Source: Microbacterium sp. SORGH_AS_0862
GTDB taxonomy: Bacteria > Actinomycetota > Actinomycetes > Actinomycetales > Microbacteriaceae
Length of the DNA stretch: 64,000 nt
Assembly (NCBI RefSeq): GCF_030818795.1
Contig: NZ_JAUTAY010000001.1
Coordinates: forward strand, 2,976,001 to 3,040,000
Direction: 5' to 3'
In this document: positions 35,701 to 45,803 of the stretch, in pieces
How positions within the stretch are numbered: position 1 is the first letter of the stretch
Layout: the number at the start of each line of letters is the position of its first letter
Position numbers and translations under genes: made by a program
Notes under the pieces: model-generated
The model's input: the letters and a program-made list of their open reading frames with translations, nothing else
Database searches by the model: none
What the model was told of the DNA's origin: nothing

Positions 35701-36795
35701 TCACGGCAGCGGCGTGTTGCGCGACCCGAGCCGCGAGGTGTCGACGGTGTCGCGCGCGCCGCGCACGAGTCCCTGGATGAACCCGGCACCCCAGGCGAGG
35801 TGCATCGAGGGCAGGACTCCCGCCGTCCAGAGCTTGTCGCGCCATCCGCTCCCGCCGCCGGGACCCAGGGCGACGCCGACGACGAGAACCGCGTACGCGG
35901 CCACGGGTACGTACACCGCGTTGGCGATGAGTGCTGCCGCACCCGCGAGGACACCGGTGAGTTGCAGCACACCGGTCACGACGGCGAGGGCGACGCACAC
36001 CACGAGGACGGGCGGGGCGAAGAAGCGCAGGGAGTTGCGACGGCCGTAGCGGCGCACCAACTCGCCGCGCCACGCGCCGGTGGCGCGGAACTGCCGCACG
36101 AGTCGCTGCCAGCTCTCGCGCGGCCAGTACGTCACACGCAGCGCCGGATCGAACCAGACGCGGTAGCCCGCCCGGCGGATACGGAGGTTCAGCTCCCAGT
36201 CCTCGCCGCGGCGCAGCGACTCGTCGAACCCGCCGACCTCGTCGACGACGACGCGGCGCATGACACCGAGGTAGGCGGACTCGGCGGCGCTCTCGCGTCG
36301 ACCGCCGTGATACGCCCCGCCGCCCAGGCCGAACGGGGAGTTGTACGCGCGGGCGACAGCGCGCTGGAACGGCGTGCGGCCGTCGGCCTGCATCACCCCG
36401 CCCACGTTCGCGGCACGCACACGCGCGAGCGTTTCGAGAGCCCGCATCGTGTAGCCCGGAGCGAGCTCCGAGTGGGCGTCGACGCGCACGATGGTCGCCA
36501 GCGTGCTGCGGGCGATCGCCAGATTCAGGCCTGTCGGGATGTCGGCGTCGGGATTGCGGACGAGCAGGATGCGGTCGTCTTCGGCGGCGAGACGCTCGGC
36601 GATCTCGTCGGTGCCGTCGGAGGAGGGGCCCAGCGCGAGCACGAGCTCCATGGGGCCCGGGGTCTGCTGGGCGAGCACGCTCTGCACGGCGCGCTCCAGG
36701 TACCGCGCCTCGTTGAGCACCGGCATGACGAAAGACACCCCTGCGTCGGCGCGGGGAACCGGGGCGTCACGATGGCCCCCCGCGTCGACGTGCAT
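35701..36795 (-). CDS. Family 2 glycosyltransferase with C-terminal membrane helices (ExoA-like)
   Basis: A 364-residue protein. The GT-A core starts SFVMPVLNEARYLERAV, with VRVDAHSEL in place of a DxD motif and GEDWELNLRIRRAG as the acceptor-side ED motif. The C-terminal third has two or three hydrophobic helices (FFAPPVLVVCVALAVVTGVL first). This layout is seen in ExoA-like enzymes that extend lipid-linked glycans at the membrane. It converges tail to tail on the glycerophosphotransferase genes and belongs to the same surface-polymer cluster. Confidence 0.88.
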   Translation of the reverse strand: MHVDAGGHRDAPVPRADAGVSFVMPVLNEARYLERAVQSVLAQQTPGPMELVLALGPSSDGTDEIAERLAAEDDRILLVRNPDADIPTGLNLAIARSTLATIVRVDAHSELAPGYTMRALETLARVRAANVGGVMQADGRTPFQRAVARAYNSPFGLGGGAYHGGRRESAAESAYLGVMRRVVVDEVGGFDESLRRGEDWELNLRIRRAGYRVWFDPALRVTYWPRESWQRLVRQFRATGAWRGELVRRYGRRNSLRFFAPPVLVVCVALAVVTGVLQLTGVLAGAAALIANAVYVPVAAYAVLVVGVALGPGGGSGWRDKLWTAGVLPSMHLAWGAGFIQGLVRGARDTVDTSRLGSRNTPLP

Positions 36796-36835
36796 CCGAC
36801 GATCATCCCATGCGTGCGCTGGTTAGGCTGGAAGG

Positions 36836-38119
36836 ATGGGCCTGGCATCAGACATCCGCAAGGCACGGGGACTTCTCCGGAAGGTCCTCGACAACCGTTC
36901 CGCCGTCCGCGAGGTGCGGGCGATGCGCCCCCCGTTGCCCGTCGGTCACTTCCGCATCGGCGTCTACTTCGCCGACGGTGCCGTCAACCTGTACCAGATG
37001 CGTCAGTGGTACAAGCCGCTCCAGAAGCTCGCCGAAACCTGGCCGGTCCTGGTGCTCAGTCGCAACGCGACCTCGGCCGCGGCGATCATGGCAGAGAGCG
37101 AGTTGCCCGTCGCCTTCGTGCCGAGCGTGCACGACCTCGAGAATGTCGTGGCCGCGCAGGGGCTGCGCGTCGTGCTGTACGTGAACCAGAACACGCGGAA
37201 CTTCCAGATGTTCCGATACGGGCATCGCTGGCACGTGTTCATCAACCACGGCGAGTCCGACAAGATGTACATGACGACGAACCAGTTCAAGGCGTACGAC
37301 TACGCCCTGATCGCGGGGGACGCCGCTCGCGAGCGTCTGGGACGCGTGCTCTGGAACTACGACCTCGATGCCCGCACGATCGCGATCGGTCGACCGCAGG
37401 CGGACCACTACTCCGGGGCGCTGCCGTACAACCCGGACGATCGCACGGTCGTGCTCTACGCACCGACATGGGAGGGCGATCGCCCCTCGGCGTTCTACGG
37501 ATCCATCGTCAGTCACGGAGAGGCGCTGGTCTCAGCCGTACTCGGCTCTGGTCGCCACCGCCTCATCTACCGGCCGCACCCGCGCAGCGGCGTGCTCGAT
37601 CATGAGTACCTCGCCGCGCATCGGCGCATCGTCGCGGCGATCGCTGCGGCGAACGCCGCCGACCCCGCTGCTCTGCACGTCTACGACGACGGGCCGGAAC
37701 TCGGCTGGCAGCTGGCCGCCTCCGACGTCGCGGTGGTCGACATCTCCGCGATGGTCTACGACCGCCTCGCCGCCGACAAGCCGCTGCTCATCACGCGGCC
37801 CGTCGATGAGCGCGCCGCCGTCGACACGAGCGGCTACCTCTCCGCGTGCGAGTGGCTGGATGCTGCCGATGCCCCCCGCATCCTGGACGAGGTCGATCGC
37901 CTGGTCGGCGATCCCGATGCCGTCGCGCGCCTGGCGCACTGGGTCGACCACTACTTCGGCGACACCTCGCCGGGTGCTCCGACGGCACGCTTCCACGCGG
38001 CGATCGAGCGCCTGATGGATGAGTGGGACCAGTGGCACGCGCGAGCGGGCGGCGACGCGAACGATGCCGCGGCGCAGGCGGAACTCGACTCCAACGCCGG
38101 CCGCGAAGAAGCTTCCTGA
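36836..38119 (+). CDS. Glycerophosphotransferase-like protein (3)
   Basis: A 427-residue protein of the TagF-like fold. It has INHGESDKMYM where the others have WHGxPLKR, then LYAPTWEGDRPS, YRPHPRSGV and VVDISAMVYDRLA in place of TDYSS. The changed motifs suggest a different donor or acceptor. The C-terminal tail is acidic and low-complexity. It is divergent from the GT2 gene, separated by 40 bases. Confidence 0.82.
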   Translation: MGLASDIRKARGLLRKVLDNRSAVREVRAMRPPLPVGHFRIGVYFADGAVNLYQMRQWYKPLQKLAETWPVLVLSRNATSAAAIMAESELPVAFVPSVHDLENVVAAQGLRVVLYVNQNTRNFQMFRYGHRWHVFINHGESDKMYMTTNQFKAYDYALIAGDAARERLGRVLWNYDLDARTIAIGRPQADHYSGALPYNPDDRTVVLYAPTWEGDRPSAFYGSIVSHGEALVSAVLGSGRHRLIYRPHPRSGVLDHEYLAAHRRIVAAIAAANAADPAALHVYDDGPELGWQLAASDVAVVDISAMVYDRLAADKPLLITRPVDERAAVDTSGYLSACEWLDAADAPRILDEVDRLVGDPDAVARLAHWVDHYFGDTSPGAPTARFHAAIERLMDEWDQWHARAGGDANDAAAQAELDSNAGREEAS

Positions 38120-38133
38120 GACGGATCTCCCGC

Positions 38134-39084
38134 TCAGCGGTCCGGGAGCTCCTCGGTCGACGGATCGACGGACGAGTCGGAAGGCCGCTGCTTGCGGCGA
38201 ACGGAGCCGAGCGCCTTCGTCGCGTTGCGCGTGCGGCGCGTGGCGGATCCCGCGGCCTGGGCGACGAGCCCACCGGCCCGTGCGAGCCCCCGCCCCGCGA
38301 GTCGCTCGATCGGCGCGGCGCCCGGGCGCGGCTCGAGCTCCGCGGGCAGATCGATGGGCGGCATCCCGAACGCCCGTCGAGACGTGGTGATCACGCGTCG
38401 CCCGAGCAGATGGTTGCCGGCGCCGCCCACCGCCGCGCCCACGCCGAAGGGCAGCGCCTTGCCGACGAAAGAGGCGCCGCCGCGTGCGGCGAAGCGGTGC
38501 AGGAATGAGGTCTTCAGCCGGTCGACGAGCGGACCGAGCGCCGCGCGGGGCAGCGTCGTGGTGATCAGCTCTCCCCAGTAGGTGCTGCGCGTCGGGCCCT
38601 TGCCACCCGCCTGCCGGGCGAGCTGGGTGACGAGGTCGATTCCCTCCTGGCCGAGCAGCAGTGTGAGAACGAGCGCGCGGGCCCGGTCGGGGTTCTCGAC
38701 CGGGAGCCCGTGCACCTCGGCGACCGATTGCGCGAACAATGTCGTCGTCTCCAGGAAGCCGAGCGTCTCCACGCCACTCAGCGCCAGCGTGACGCCGGTT
38801 CCGATGCCGGGGACCACGGCCGTCGCGCCGACAGCTGCTCCGCCGGTGGTCACCGCCGCGAGGTAGCGCCGCTCCAGCATCCGCACGATCTCGAGCGTCG
38901 TGGCACGCGGGTGGCGTACCCGGATGCTGCGCAGGTGGGCCAGAACGACGGGGCGTTGGACCGCGAGCACGCGATCGAGGGCGCGCACCGTGAACGGGTG
39001 CTCAGTCGACCCGACGGGCGGGATCCCTCCCTGCCACGGCGACTCGTCCGGCAGACTGTGGATGCGGTGGACCTTCTCCGGCAT
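38134..39084 (-). CDS. Hypothetical protein with glycine-rich hydrophobic core (possibly EcsC-like)
   Basis: A 316-residue protein. A hydrophobic stretch GGAAVGATAVVPGIGTGVTL lies near residues 80-100 and a second glycine-rich one (FGVGAAVGGAGNHLLG) near 215. The C-terminus is rich in Arg/Ala. The first half resembles EcsC-family proteins of unknown role, but I am not sure of that placement. It sits among surface-polymer genes without clear operon structure. Confidence 0.65.
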   Translation of the reverse strand: MPEKVHRIHSLPDESPWQGGIPPVGSTEHPFTVRALDRVLAVQRPVVLAHLRSIRVRHPRATTLEIVRMLERRYLAAVTTGGAAVGATAVVPGIGTGVTLALSGVETLGFLETTTLFAQSVAEVHGLPVENPDRARALVLTLLLGQEGIDLVTQLARQAGGKGPTRSTYWGELITTTLPRAALGPLVDRLKTSFLHRFAARGGASFVGKALPFGVGAAVGGAGNHLLGRRVITTSRRAFGMPPIDLPAELEPRPGAAPIERLAGRGLARAGGLVAQAAGSATRRTRNATKALGSVRRKQRPSDSSVDPSTEELPDR

Positions 39085-39131
39085 GCTGGGATGCTAAGCG
39101 GCCCGGCTGAACGGTGCCGGGGGATTGCGGA

Positions 39132-39833
39132 TCAGACGAACTGGTTGGCGCGTTCGAGGTCTTCGGCGAAGTCGACCTCGACCGCGTACAGGTCGGAGAT
39201 GTCCATCGGCTCGAGCAGGAGGCCGTCGTGCTGGATGGCGAGCTCGAGACCGCGCTCGAAGTAGTCCTGATCGTCGACGCGCGCCAGGTGGTGCATGAAC
39301 GAACGCTTGTCGGCCCGCGAGATGTAGTTGATCCCCACGGCCTCGCCGATCCCGCCGCGAACGGTCTTGGACAGCTCCTCGATGAAGCCCTCGCTCGTCA
39401 CGGTGTACTTGACCTCTTCGTCGCTCACCTTGGCGGTGTTGACGGTGACGAAGGACTGCTCGCGCTCGATGAGCGCGACGGCACGGCCCAGCACCCGGGG
39501 ATCGAAGACGACGTCTCCGTTCATCCAGAGCACGCCGGCCTTACCGGTCGCGGAGAGTGCGCGCAGCAGGCTCTTCGAGGTGTTGGTCTGGTCGTAGCGC
39601 TCGTTGTAGATGTAGTCGGCCTCGGGGAAGGCTTCGACGATGGTCTCCGCGCGGTAGCCGACGACCGTCGTGAGCTTGGCGTCGGTGCCGAAAGCCGCGC
39701 GGATGTTGTCGTGCTGCTGGCGCATGATGCTGCGCCCGTCGTTCAGCTGGGTCAGCGGCTTGGGTAGGCTGCGGCCGAGGCGCGAGCCCATGCCTGCGGC
39801 AAGGATCACAGTCTGAAGTCTCATAAGATTCAT
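39132..39833 (-). CDS. Nucleotidyltransferase (LicC/TarI/GT-A type)
   Basis: A 233-residue sugar/alcohol-phosphate nucleotidyltransferase. The nucleotide-binding motif LAAGMGSRLGRSLPKPLTQL starts near residue 11. YNERYDQTNTSKSLLRAL and LWMNGDVVFD follow, which resemble CTP:phosphocholine (LicC) enzymes. It may make the CDP-activated alcohol used by the glycerophosphotransferases. AGGAG precedes the ATG at 39,833 closely and a second ATG at 39,824 with better spacing, so the start may be three codons later. Confidence 0.85.
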   Translation of the reverse strand: MNLMRLQTVILAAGMGSRLGRSLPKPLTQLNDGRSIMRQQHDNIRAAFGTDAKLTTVVGYRAETIVEAFPEADYIYNERYDQTNTSKSLLRALSATGKAGVLWMNGDVVFDPRVLGRAVALIEREQSFVTVNTAKVSDEEVKYTVTSEGFIEELSKTVRGGIGEAVGINYISRADKRSFMHHLARVDDQDYFERGLELAIQHDGLLLEPMDISDLYAVEVDFAEDLERANQFV

Positions 39834-40016
39834 CGCTCCTGGAGTCGAAGTTCACGGTCGGTTCACCGACGAAACACTCCTTTGTGCCGTGTCCATGGTA
39901 TCTGGGACGCCTGAAAGCCCGCAGATGAGCCCGCTGCCGTTGTGGATTCGTGACAATCGGTGACAGGGCCGCATCCCACCGATGGGATCGTCGGGGGCGA
40001 TTGATACGTTGGAGAA

Positions 40017-41717
40017 GTGACCTCCACTCCTTCCGGTTCCGACGCGCCCACGCCCGACGACGGCTCCGCCGAGGAGGTCTCCGCCGCCCCGAAGAAGCCG
40101 GCATCCGCGCGACCCTCGACGCCGCGCACCCCGCGCTCGACCACGGCCCGGCCGGCAGCGGCTCGTAAGCCCGCTGCGAAGAAGCCGGCCGCGTCGTCGG
40201 CCTCGGCGGCGGTCGCGCCCGACGAGAAGGAACCCGCGGCGCCCGCCGCCCCGAAGAAGCCCGCGACGAAGCGACCGACGGCCGCCAAGCGCCCGGCGGG
40301 TGCGACCGCGGAGGATGCAGCGGCGCCGGCCCCAGCGAAGAAGGCAGCGGCCGCCCCGAAGAAGCCGGCGGCGCCCAGGAAGCCCGCCGCACGGACGACG
40401 ACGGCCCGTACCGGCGAGACCGCGGCCAAGCCGCGGACTGCGTCGCCGCGCACGAAGTCGGCGCAGGCGGGAGCGAAGACGTCCCGCACGACGGCCGCCA
40501 AGACTCCGCCCGTGGCCCCTGTCGACGCGCCGGTTCCGGTGGACTTCGTCATTCCGCCCAAACCGCCCCTGCCGCCGCGCCCCGCGCCATCGGACGCCGA
40601 TCAGCCCACGGCGATCGACGAGGTGATCGTCCCGGACCAGGCGCCGGTCGAGCCCGCGTCGCCGGAGGTTCTCGACGAGGTGCCCGTCGTCGCGGCGACA
40701 GACGCGGCGATCGAGGAGGCCACGCCGGAGCCCGCGGACGTGACGTCGCTCGAGCCGGTGGAGACGGTCGAAGAGGTCACGGTCGTCGAGGTCGTCGAGG
40801 AGGTGCCCGAAGAGGCTCCTCCCGTCGACGACGCGGGGGACCCGACGCCCGACGACGCGCCGACGCCTGCGGAGGCGGAGGTCGTCGTGGTGACCGAGCG
40901 TGCGGAGGATGAGGCGGCCGAGCGGTTGTTCGCCGACGTCGCCAGGGCGGACGAACCTCCTCTCGCGCTCGAGGTGAGCGGACTGGCGAAGTCCTACGGC
41001 GCGACCGTCGCGGTCGCGGGGATCGACCTCGCCGTCCCCGCCGGTACCTTCTACGGCCTCGTCGGACCCAACGGCGCGGGCAAGACGACCACGCTGTCGA
41101 TGATCGCCGGGCTGCTGAAGCCGGATGCGGGCACCATCCGCGTGGCGGGCGTCGATGCACGCACGCGGTCACGAGAGGCGAAGAAGCTGATCGGCGTGCT
41201 GCCGGACCGGCTGCGCACCTTCGATCGCCTGACCGGTCGCCAGCTTCTCTCCTACGCGGGGCTGCTGCGCGGTCTCGATGCGAACACGGTGGAGCGCCGT
41301 GCCTCCGACCTGGGTCGAGCCTTCGACTTGACCGCCGCGCTGGGACGGTCCGTATCGGACTACTCGGCGGGCATGACGAAGAAGGTCATGCTGGCCGCTG
41401 CCCTCATCCACTCGCCCCGGCTGCTGGTGCTCGACGAGCCCTTCGAGGCCGTCGACCCCGTCTCGAGTTCGGTGATCCTCGACATCCTCGGCACATATGT
41501 GTCGCAGGGCGGGACCGTTCTGCTCTCCAGCCACGGAATGGACCTGGTCGAGCGCGTGTGTGATCGCGTCGCGGTGATCGTCTCCGGTCAGGTACTGGTG
41601 GACGGAACGGTGGCGGAGGTCCGCGGCGAGCAGACGCTCGAAGCGCGGTTCCTCGAGCTCGTCGGCGGCTCGAACGAGGTGGAGGGCCTCGAATGGCTTC
41701 ACACGTTCTCCGACTGA
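40017..41717 (+). CDS. ABC transporter ATPase with a long histone-H1-like N-terminal tail
   Basis: A 566-residue protein. Residues 1-~180 are almost only Lys/Ala/Pro with repeated KKPA-type units (PKKPA, AAKKPAA), strongly basic like the tail of histone H1 or of bacterial HU/H1-like proteins. Residues ~190-310 are acidic and Pro/Val/Glu-rich. Only then comes the ABC ATPase: GPNGAGKTTTLSM (Walker A), signature DYSAGMTKKV, LLVLDEPFEAVDP (Walker B), and an H-loop SSHGMDL. The ATPase drives the permease encoded by the overlapping next gene. The unstructured tail is not needed for transport in homologues, which are usually ~250 residues. Confidence 0.9.
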   Translation: MTSTPSGSDAPTPDDGSAEEVSAAPKKPASARPSTPRTPRSTTARPAAARKPAAKKPAASSASAAVAPDEKEPAAPAAPKKPATKRPTAAKRPAGATAEDAAAPAPAKKAAAAPKKPAAPRKPAARTTTARTGETAAKPRTASPRTKSAQAGAKTSRTTAAKTPPVAPVDAPVPVDFVIPPKPPLPPRPAPSDADQPTAIDEVIVPDQAPVEPASPEVLDEVPVVAATDAAIEEATPEPADVTSLEPVETVEEVTVVEVVEEVPEEAPPVDDAGDPTPDDAPTPAEAEVVVVTERAEDEAAERLFADVARADEPPLALEVSGLAKSYGATVAVAGIDLAVPAGTFYGLVGPNGAGKTTTLSMIAGLLKPDAGTIRVAGVDARTRSREAKKLIGVLPDRLRTFDRLTGRQLLSYAGLLRGLDANTVERRASDLGRAFDLTAALGRSVSDYSAGMTKKVMLAAALIHSPRLLVLDEPFEAVDPVSSSVILDILGTYVSQGGTVLLSSHGMDLVERVCDRVAVIVSGQVLVDGTVAEVRGEQTLEARFLELVGGSNEVEGLEWLHTFSD

Positions 41718-43264
41718 GGGCCGCTCTCCTGATCGGAGCGCTCCGCGGCGACGCTGCGGAGCGCTGGCGCGCCATCATCGCGAGCGCGCTGGTCGTGGGC
41801 GGCGTCGTGGCCGCCTGCATCGCCCAGATCGCGCTGCAGGCGGTCACCGCGCAATCGGCTTTCGTGGTGACGGTGCTCGGAGGCAGCGCGGTCGCGGTGG
41901 GATACGCGCTCGCGCCCCCCATCTCCGGGAGTCCCGACCAGCTCGACCCGCGCCGCTTCCAGACGTTCGGCCTGGACCCCAAGCCGCTGGCCGGCGCGAT
42001 CCTGCTTGCGAGTGTCATCAGCGTTCCCGTCCTGGCGCTGGCAGCGGTGGCGGCGGCGACGGCTGTCATGTGGCTCTCGCAGGACGCCGGGGCGCTCGCT
42101 GCGATCGGACCCCTGCTGGGTCTGGTGACAGCGGTGCTGCTCACCCGGGTCGCCGCGGGCCTCGCCTCGATGTGGACGCTGCCGCGTCGGTCGCGCGAGC
42201 TGACCGGCTTGTTCATCCTCGCGTTGCTGGTCGTCTTCGTGCCTGTCGGGGTGTTCTTCGCCTCGCTCGACTGGGGCGACGCGGTTCCGAGCCAGCTCGA
42301 CGCGGCGGCGCACGTGCTCGCGTTCACGCCGATCGGCGCGGCGTGGGCGCTGCCGGGTCTCGCCGCGATCGGCGATGTCGGCGGGCTCTGGCTCGCAGCG
42401 ATCGTCGCGGTGGTCACGATCGCTCTTCTCGGGTGGGCGTGGTACGCGATCGTGCGCCGCGCGCTCACCACGATCGAGCGCCCCCTCGCCGCACGTGAGC
42501 GCGGCGGCATGGGATGGTTCTCGGTGCTGCCCGGCACTGCGGGAGGCGCCATCGCCGCCCGCAGTCTCACCTATTGGTTGCGCGATCGCCGCTACGGCGT
42601 GAACGTGCTCGTGGTCCCGGTCGCGGCGTTGCTGACGACGATTCCGCTCCTGGTCGCGGGCGTACCCGCTGAGTACGTGGCGCTGGTGCCCGTGCCGATC
42701 ATCGCGCTCTTCTTCGGCTGGTTGCCCCACAACGACGTCGCCTACGACTCCACCGCGGTGTGGATGCACGTCGCCTCCGGCGTGCGCGGCATCTCCGATC
42801 GGGTCGGTCGCCTCGTTCCCATCGTCCTCATCGCGGTTCCGACGTTCGCCGTCGCCGTGCCGGTCGCCGTCGCCATCCACGGACGGTGGGCGCACCTGCC
42901 GGCTCTCGCGGGCGTGACCATCAGCCTGTTCCTCGCCGGACTGGGACTCTCCTCCATCGCCTCGGCGGCGGCGCCGTATGCGGTGTCGCGCCCGGGCGAC
43001 AGCCCGTTCCAGCAGCCTCAGCGCACGGGATCTGCCGGCATCCTGTCGCAGGCGCTCGTGATGCTGGGTGCGCTCGCTGTGAGCGTGCCGACGCTCTGGT
43101 GGGCGTGGCAGGCCGTCTCGGACGACCAGTCCTTCGGGCTCGCCGCGCTCGTGGGCGGAACGGTGACGGGCGTCGTCGTGCTCGGAGTCGGGCTCGCCAT
43201 CGGCGCGCGGGTGTTCGAGCGGCGTGAGAGCGAGCTCATGGAGTTCGCCGCCACCAGTTCCTGA
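41693..43264 (+). CDS. ABC transporter permease
   Basis: A 523-residue membrane protein with about 12-14 helices and no enzyme motifs. The ATG lies 25 bases inside the ATPase gene, so the two are translated together as one exporter. The organisation resembles ABC-2 type exporters of unknown substrate in Microbacteriaceae. The nearby surface-polymer genes suggest envelope traffic, but nothing in the sequence tells the cargo. Confidence 0.88.
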   Translation: MASHVLRLRAALLIGALRGDAAERWRAIIASALVVGGVVAACIAQIALQAVTAQSAFVVTVLGGSAVAVGYALAPPISGSPDQLDPRRFQTFGLDPKPLAGAILLASVISVPVLALAAVAAATAVMWLSQDAGALAAIGPLLGLVTAVLLTRVAAGLASMWTLPRRSRELTGLFILALLVVFVPVGVFFASLDWGDAVPSQLDAAAHVLAFTPIGAAWALPGLAAIGDVGGLWLAAIVAVVTIALLGWAWYAIVRRALTTIERPLAARERGGMGWFSVLPGTAGGAIAARSLTYWLRDRRYGVNVLVVPVAALLTTIPLLVAGVPAEYVALVPVPIIALFFGWLPHNDVAYDSTAVWMHVASGVRGISDRVGRLVPIVLIAVPTFAVAVPVAVAIHGRWAHLPALAGVTISLFLAGLGLSSIASAAAPYAVSRPGDSPFQQPQRTGSAGILSQALVMLGALAVSVPTLWWAWQAVSDDQSFGLAALVGGTVTGVVVLGVGLAIGARVFERRESELMEFAATSS

Positions 43265-43304
43265 CCCGAGCCGCGCACACACCTCGCGGCTACACTTGCT
43301 GACC

Positions 43305-43571
43305 ATGAGCACCCCTGCCGACAGCCCCGACCAGGGCGGCCTCGCCACCCTCGACCGCGAGCTCGAAGAGCTCATCCGCGAAGAGACCATCGAGCCCGGC
43401 GATCACGAGCGCTTCTCCCACTACGTGAAGAAGGAGAAGATCCTCGAGTCGGCCATCACGGGCAAGCCCGTGCGCGCACTGTGCGGCAAGAAGTGGACGC
43501 CGGGCCGCGACCCGGAGAAGTTCCCGGTCTGCCCGTCGTGCAAGGAGATCTACGAGTCGCTGCAGCAGTGA
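43305..43571 (+). CDS. DUF3039 family small zinc-ribbon-like protein
   Basis: An 88-residue protein from ATG 43,305. Cysteines LCGKKW and CPSCKEIY form a probable zinc site. The family is short and conserved in actinobacteria, often beside nicotinate phosphoribosyltransferase, as here. Function is unknown. Confidence 0.85.
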   Translation: MSTPADSPDQGGLATLDRELEELIREETIEPGDHERFSHYVKKEKILESAITGKPVRALCGKKWTPGRDPEKFPVCPSCKEIYESLQQ

Positions 43572-43581
43572 CGCGCCGCGC

Positions 43582-44886
43582 TCACAGGTAGCGGGTGGGA
43601 ATCGCCGGATCCGACCGGCTGAGACCGTGCGCCGCGAGGGGGAGTTCGCCGCGGACCGTCAAATGGTGAGCACGTGCGGCGCGCACGCCCTCGGGCCCTT
43701 CGTGAGAGGCGTCGATCTCGCCGTGCTCGACGAGCGGCACCTGCAGCGCGCGGGCATCCGTGGGCTCGGTCGGTGAGTCGGCCGCGTCGATGCGGATGAG
43801 CTCCGCCTCGGCGACGCCGCCGCGCAGGCCCCGGAAGGCCGTCTTCCGCCCGCCCGTCGAGGTCTTCTCGGCGGAGGCCTTGGCGACGCTCACCCATGTC
43901 CCGTCGAGATCCTGACGTGCGACGAGCTTGTAGACCATGCCTGCCGTGGGCGTTCCGGAACCCGTCACGACGGAGGTGCCGACGCCGTAGGCATCGACGG
44001 GGGATGCGGCCAACGCCGCCAGCGCGTACTCGTCCAGGTCGCTCGTGACGGTGATGCGCGTGTCCGTGGCGCCGAGCGCATCGAGCTGCGCCCGCACGCG
44101 CGCCGCGACCACGGGCAGGTCGCCCGAGTCGATGCGCACGCCGCCGAGCCCGGTTCCCGCCACGCGTATCGCGGTCTCGACGCCCCGCTCGATGTCGTAG
44201 GTGTCGACCAGCAGCGTCGTGCCGAGTCCCTGGGCGGCGATCTGTGCGCGGAAGGCATCCTCTTCGCGGTCGTGCAGCAGTGTCCAGGCGTGGGCGGCGG
44301 TGCCCATCGTGGGGATGCCCCAGGTGCGGCCCGCCTCCAGGTTGCTCGTGGCGCCGAAGCCCGCGACGTAGGCGGCTCGCGCGGCGGCGACGGCCGAGCG
44401 CTCTCCGGCTCGCCGCGAGCCCATCTCGGCGAGAGGCCGGTCGCCGGCGGCCAGCGACATCCGCGCGGCCGCCGTGGCGACGGCGGAGTCGTGGTTGAGC
44501 ACGCTCAGGGCCAGGGTCTCGAGGATCACCGCCTCGAGGAAGCTGCCCTCGACGGTCAGCACGGGGGAGCCGGGGAAGTACAGCTCGCCCTCGCGGTAGC
44601 CGGTGATCGACCCCGTGAAGCGGAAATCCGCGAGGGTCGCGAGCGTGTCCGCATCCACCACGCGGTTGTCGCGCAGGTAGCGCAGCTCGTCGTCGCCGAA
44701 GCGGAACTCACGCAGCAGGGACAGCAGACGACCGGTTCCCGCGACCACTCCGAAACGGCGTCCTCCCGCCAGACGCCGGGCGAACAGCTCGAAGACCGTG
44801 CGCTTCGAGGCGGTGCCGTCGCGCAGCGCCGCCTCGATCATGGTCAGTTCGTAGCGGTCGGTGAGCAGCGAGGTCGTCTCGGGCAT
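43582..44886 (-). CDS. pncB: Nicotinate phosphoribosyltransferase
   Basis: A 434-residue enzyme of NAD salvage, converting nicotinate and PRPP to NaMN. N-terminal [18 protein letters not shown] is diagnostic; further on are [33 protein letters not shown] and VRIDSGDLP, and [14 protein letters not shown] in the phosphate-binding region. ATG 44,886 is chosen; a GTG three codons upstream is possible. It is divergent from murI. Confidence 0.93.
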   Translation of the reverse strand: MPETTSLLTDRYELTMIEAALRDGTASKRTVFELFARRLAGGRRFGVVAGTGRLLSLLREFRFGDDELRYLRDNRVVDADTLATLADFRFTGSITGYREGELYFPGSPVLTVEGSFLEAVILETLALSVLNHDSAVATAAARMSLAAGDRPLAEMGSRRAGERSAVAAARAAYVAGFGATSNLEAGRTWGIPTMGTAAHAWTLLHDREEDAFRAQIAAQGLGTTLLVDTYDIERGVETAIRVAGTGLGGVRIDSGDLPVVAARVRAQLDALGATDTRITVTSDLDEYALAALAASPVDAYGVGTSVVTGSGTPTAGMVYKLVARQDLDGTWVSVAKASAEKTSTGGRKTAFRGLRGGVAEAELIRIDAADSPTEPTDARALQVPLVEHGEIDASHEGPEGVRAARAHHLTVRGELPLAAHGLSRSDPAIPTRYL

Positions 44887-44918
44887 GGCGGTCACTCTAT
44901 CGAGCGCGGGTAGGCTGG

Positions 44919-45758
44919 GTGATCGTGGTGGACGACGCGCCGATCGGGATCTTCGACTCCGGAGTGGGCGGGCTGACCGTCGCCCGTGCGATCTCGCAGC
45001 TGCTGCCCCGTGAATCGCTGCTCTACATCGGCGACACCGCGCGCTCGCCCTACGGTCCGAAGCCGATCGCGGATGTGCGTCGGTACTCGCTGGAGATCCT
45101 CGACACGCTGGTCGAGCAGGGCGTGAAGATGCTCGTCATCGCCTGCAACACGGCGTCGGCAGCGGTGCTCCGCGATGCGCGCGAGCGCTACGACGTGCCC
45201 GTGGTCGAGGTCATCGGGCCCGCCGTGCGCACGGCCCTCGCGACGACCCGCAACAGCCGCATCGGCGTCATCGGCACGACCGGCACGATCGGTTCCGGGG
45301 CCTACCAGGACATGCTCGAGGTGAACCCGAACGTGACCGTGTTCGCGCAGGCCTGCCCGCGGTTCGTCGACTTCGTCGAGGCCGGCGTCACCGGCTCGCC
45401 CGAGGTGCTCCGGGTGGCCGAGGACTACCTCGCGCCCCTGCGCCACGCGGGCGTCGACACCCTCGTGCTCGGCTGCACGCACTACCCCTTCCTCGAAGGC
45501 GCTATCAGCTACGTCATGGGTGAGGGCGTGAGTCTCGTCTCGAGCGACACCGAGACGGCGAAGGACGTCTACCGTCAGCTCGTCTCCCGTGATCTGCTGG
45601 CAGGACCCGACGCCGTGGCCCAGCATGTGTACGAGGCGACGGGTTCGTCGGCAGACGACTTCATCCAGCTCGCGCACCGCCTCATGGGACGCGAGGTGCG
45701 TCAGGTGCAGCTCGTGCAGACCGGCACGATCGATCTGCCCCGTACCACCGCGTCCTGA
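44919..45758 (+). CDS. murI: Glutamate racemase
   Basis: A 279-residue enzyme that makes D-glutamate for peptidoglycan. [12 protein letters not shown] is at 11-22; the two catalytic cysteines are C76 (ACNTASA) and C186 (GCTHYPFL). GTG 44,919 is used. It begins a rightward gene set with rph and rdgB, an order common in actinobacteria. Confidence 0.95.
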   Translation: MIVVDDAPIGIFDSGVGGLTVARAISQLLPRESLLYIGDTARSPYGPKPIADVRRYSLEILDTLVEQGVKMLVIACNTASAAVLRDARERYDVPVVEVIGPAVRTALATTRNSRIGVIGTTGTIGSGAYQDMLEVNPNVTVFAQACPRFVDFVEAGVTGSPEVLRVAEDYLAPLRHAGVDTLVLGCTHYPFLEGAISYVMGEGVSLVSSDTETAKDVYRQLVSRDLLAGPDAVAQHVYEATGSSADDFIQLAHRLMGREVRQVQLVQTGTIDLPRTTAS

Positions 45759-45803
45759 CGCCGCATCACCGACTTTCCGCATCCGCTCTACCCGAGGAGA
45801 ACG

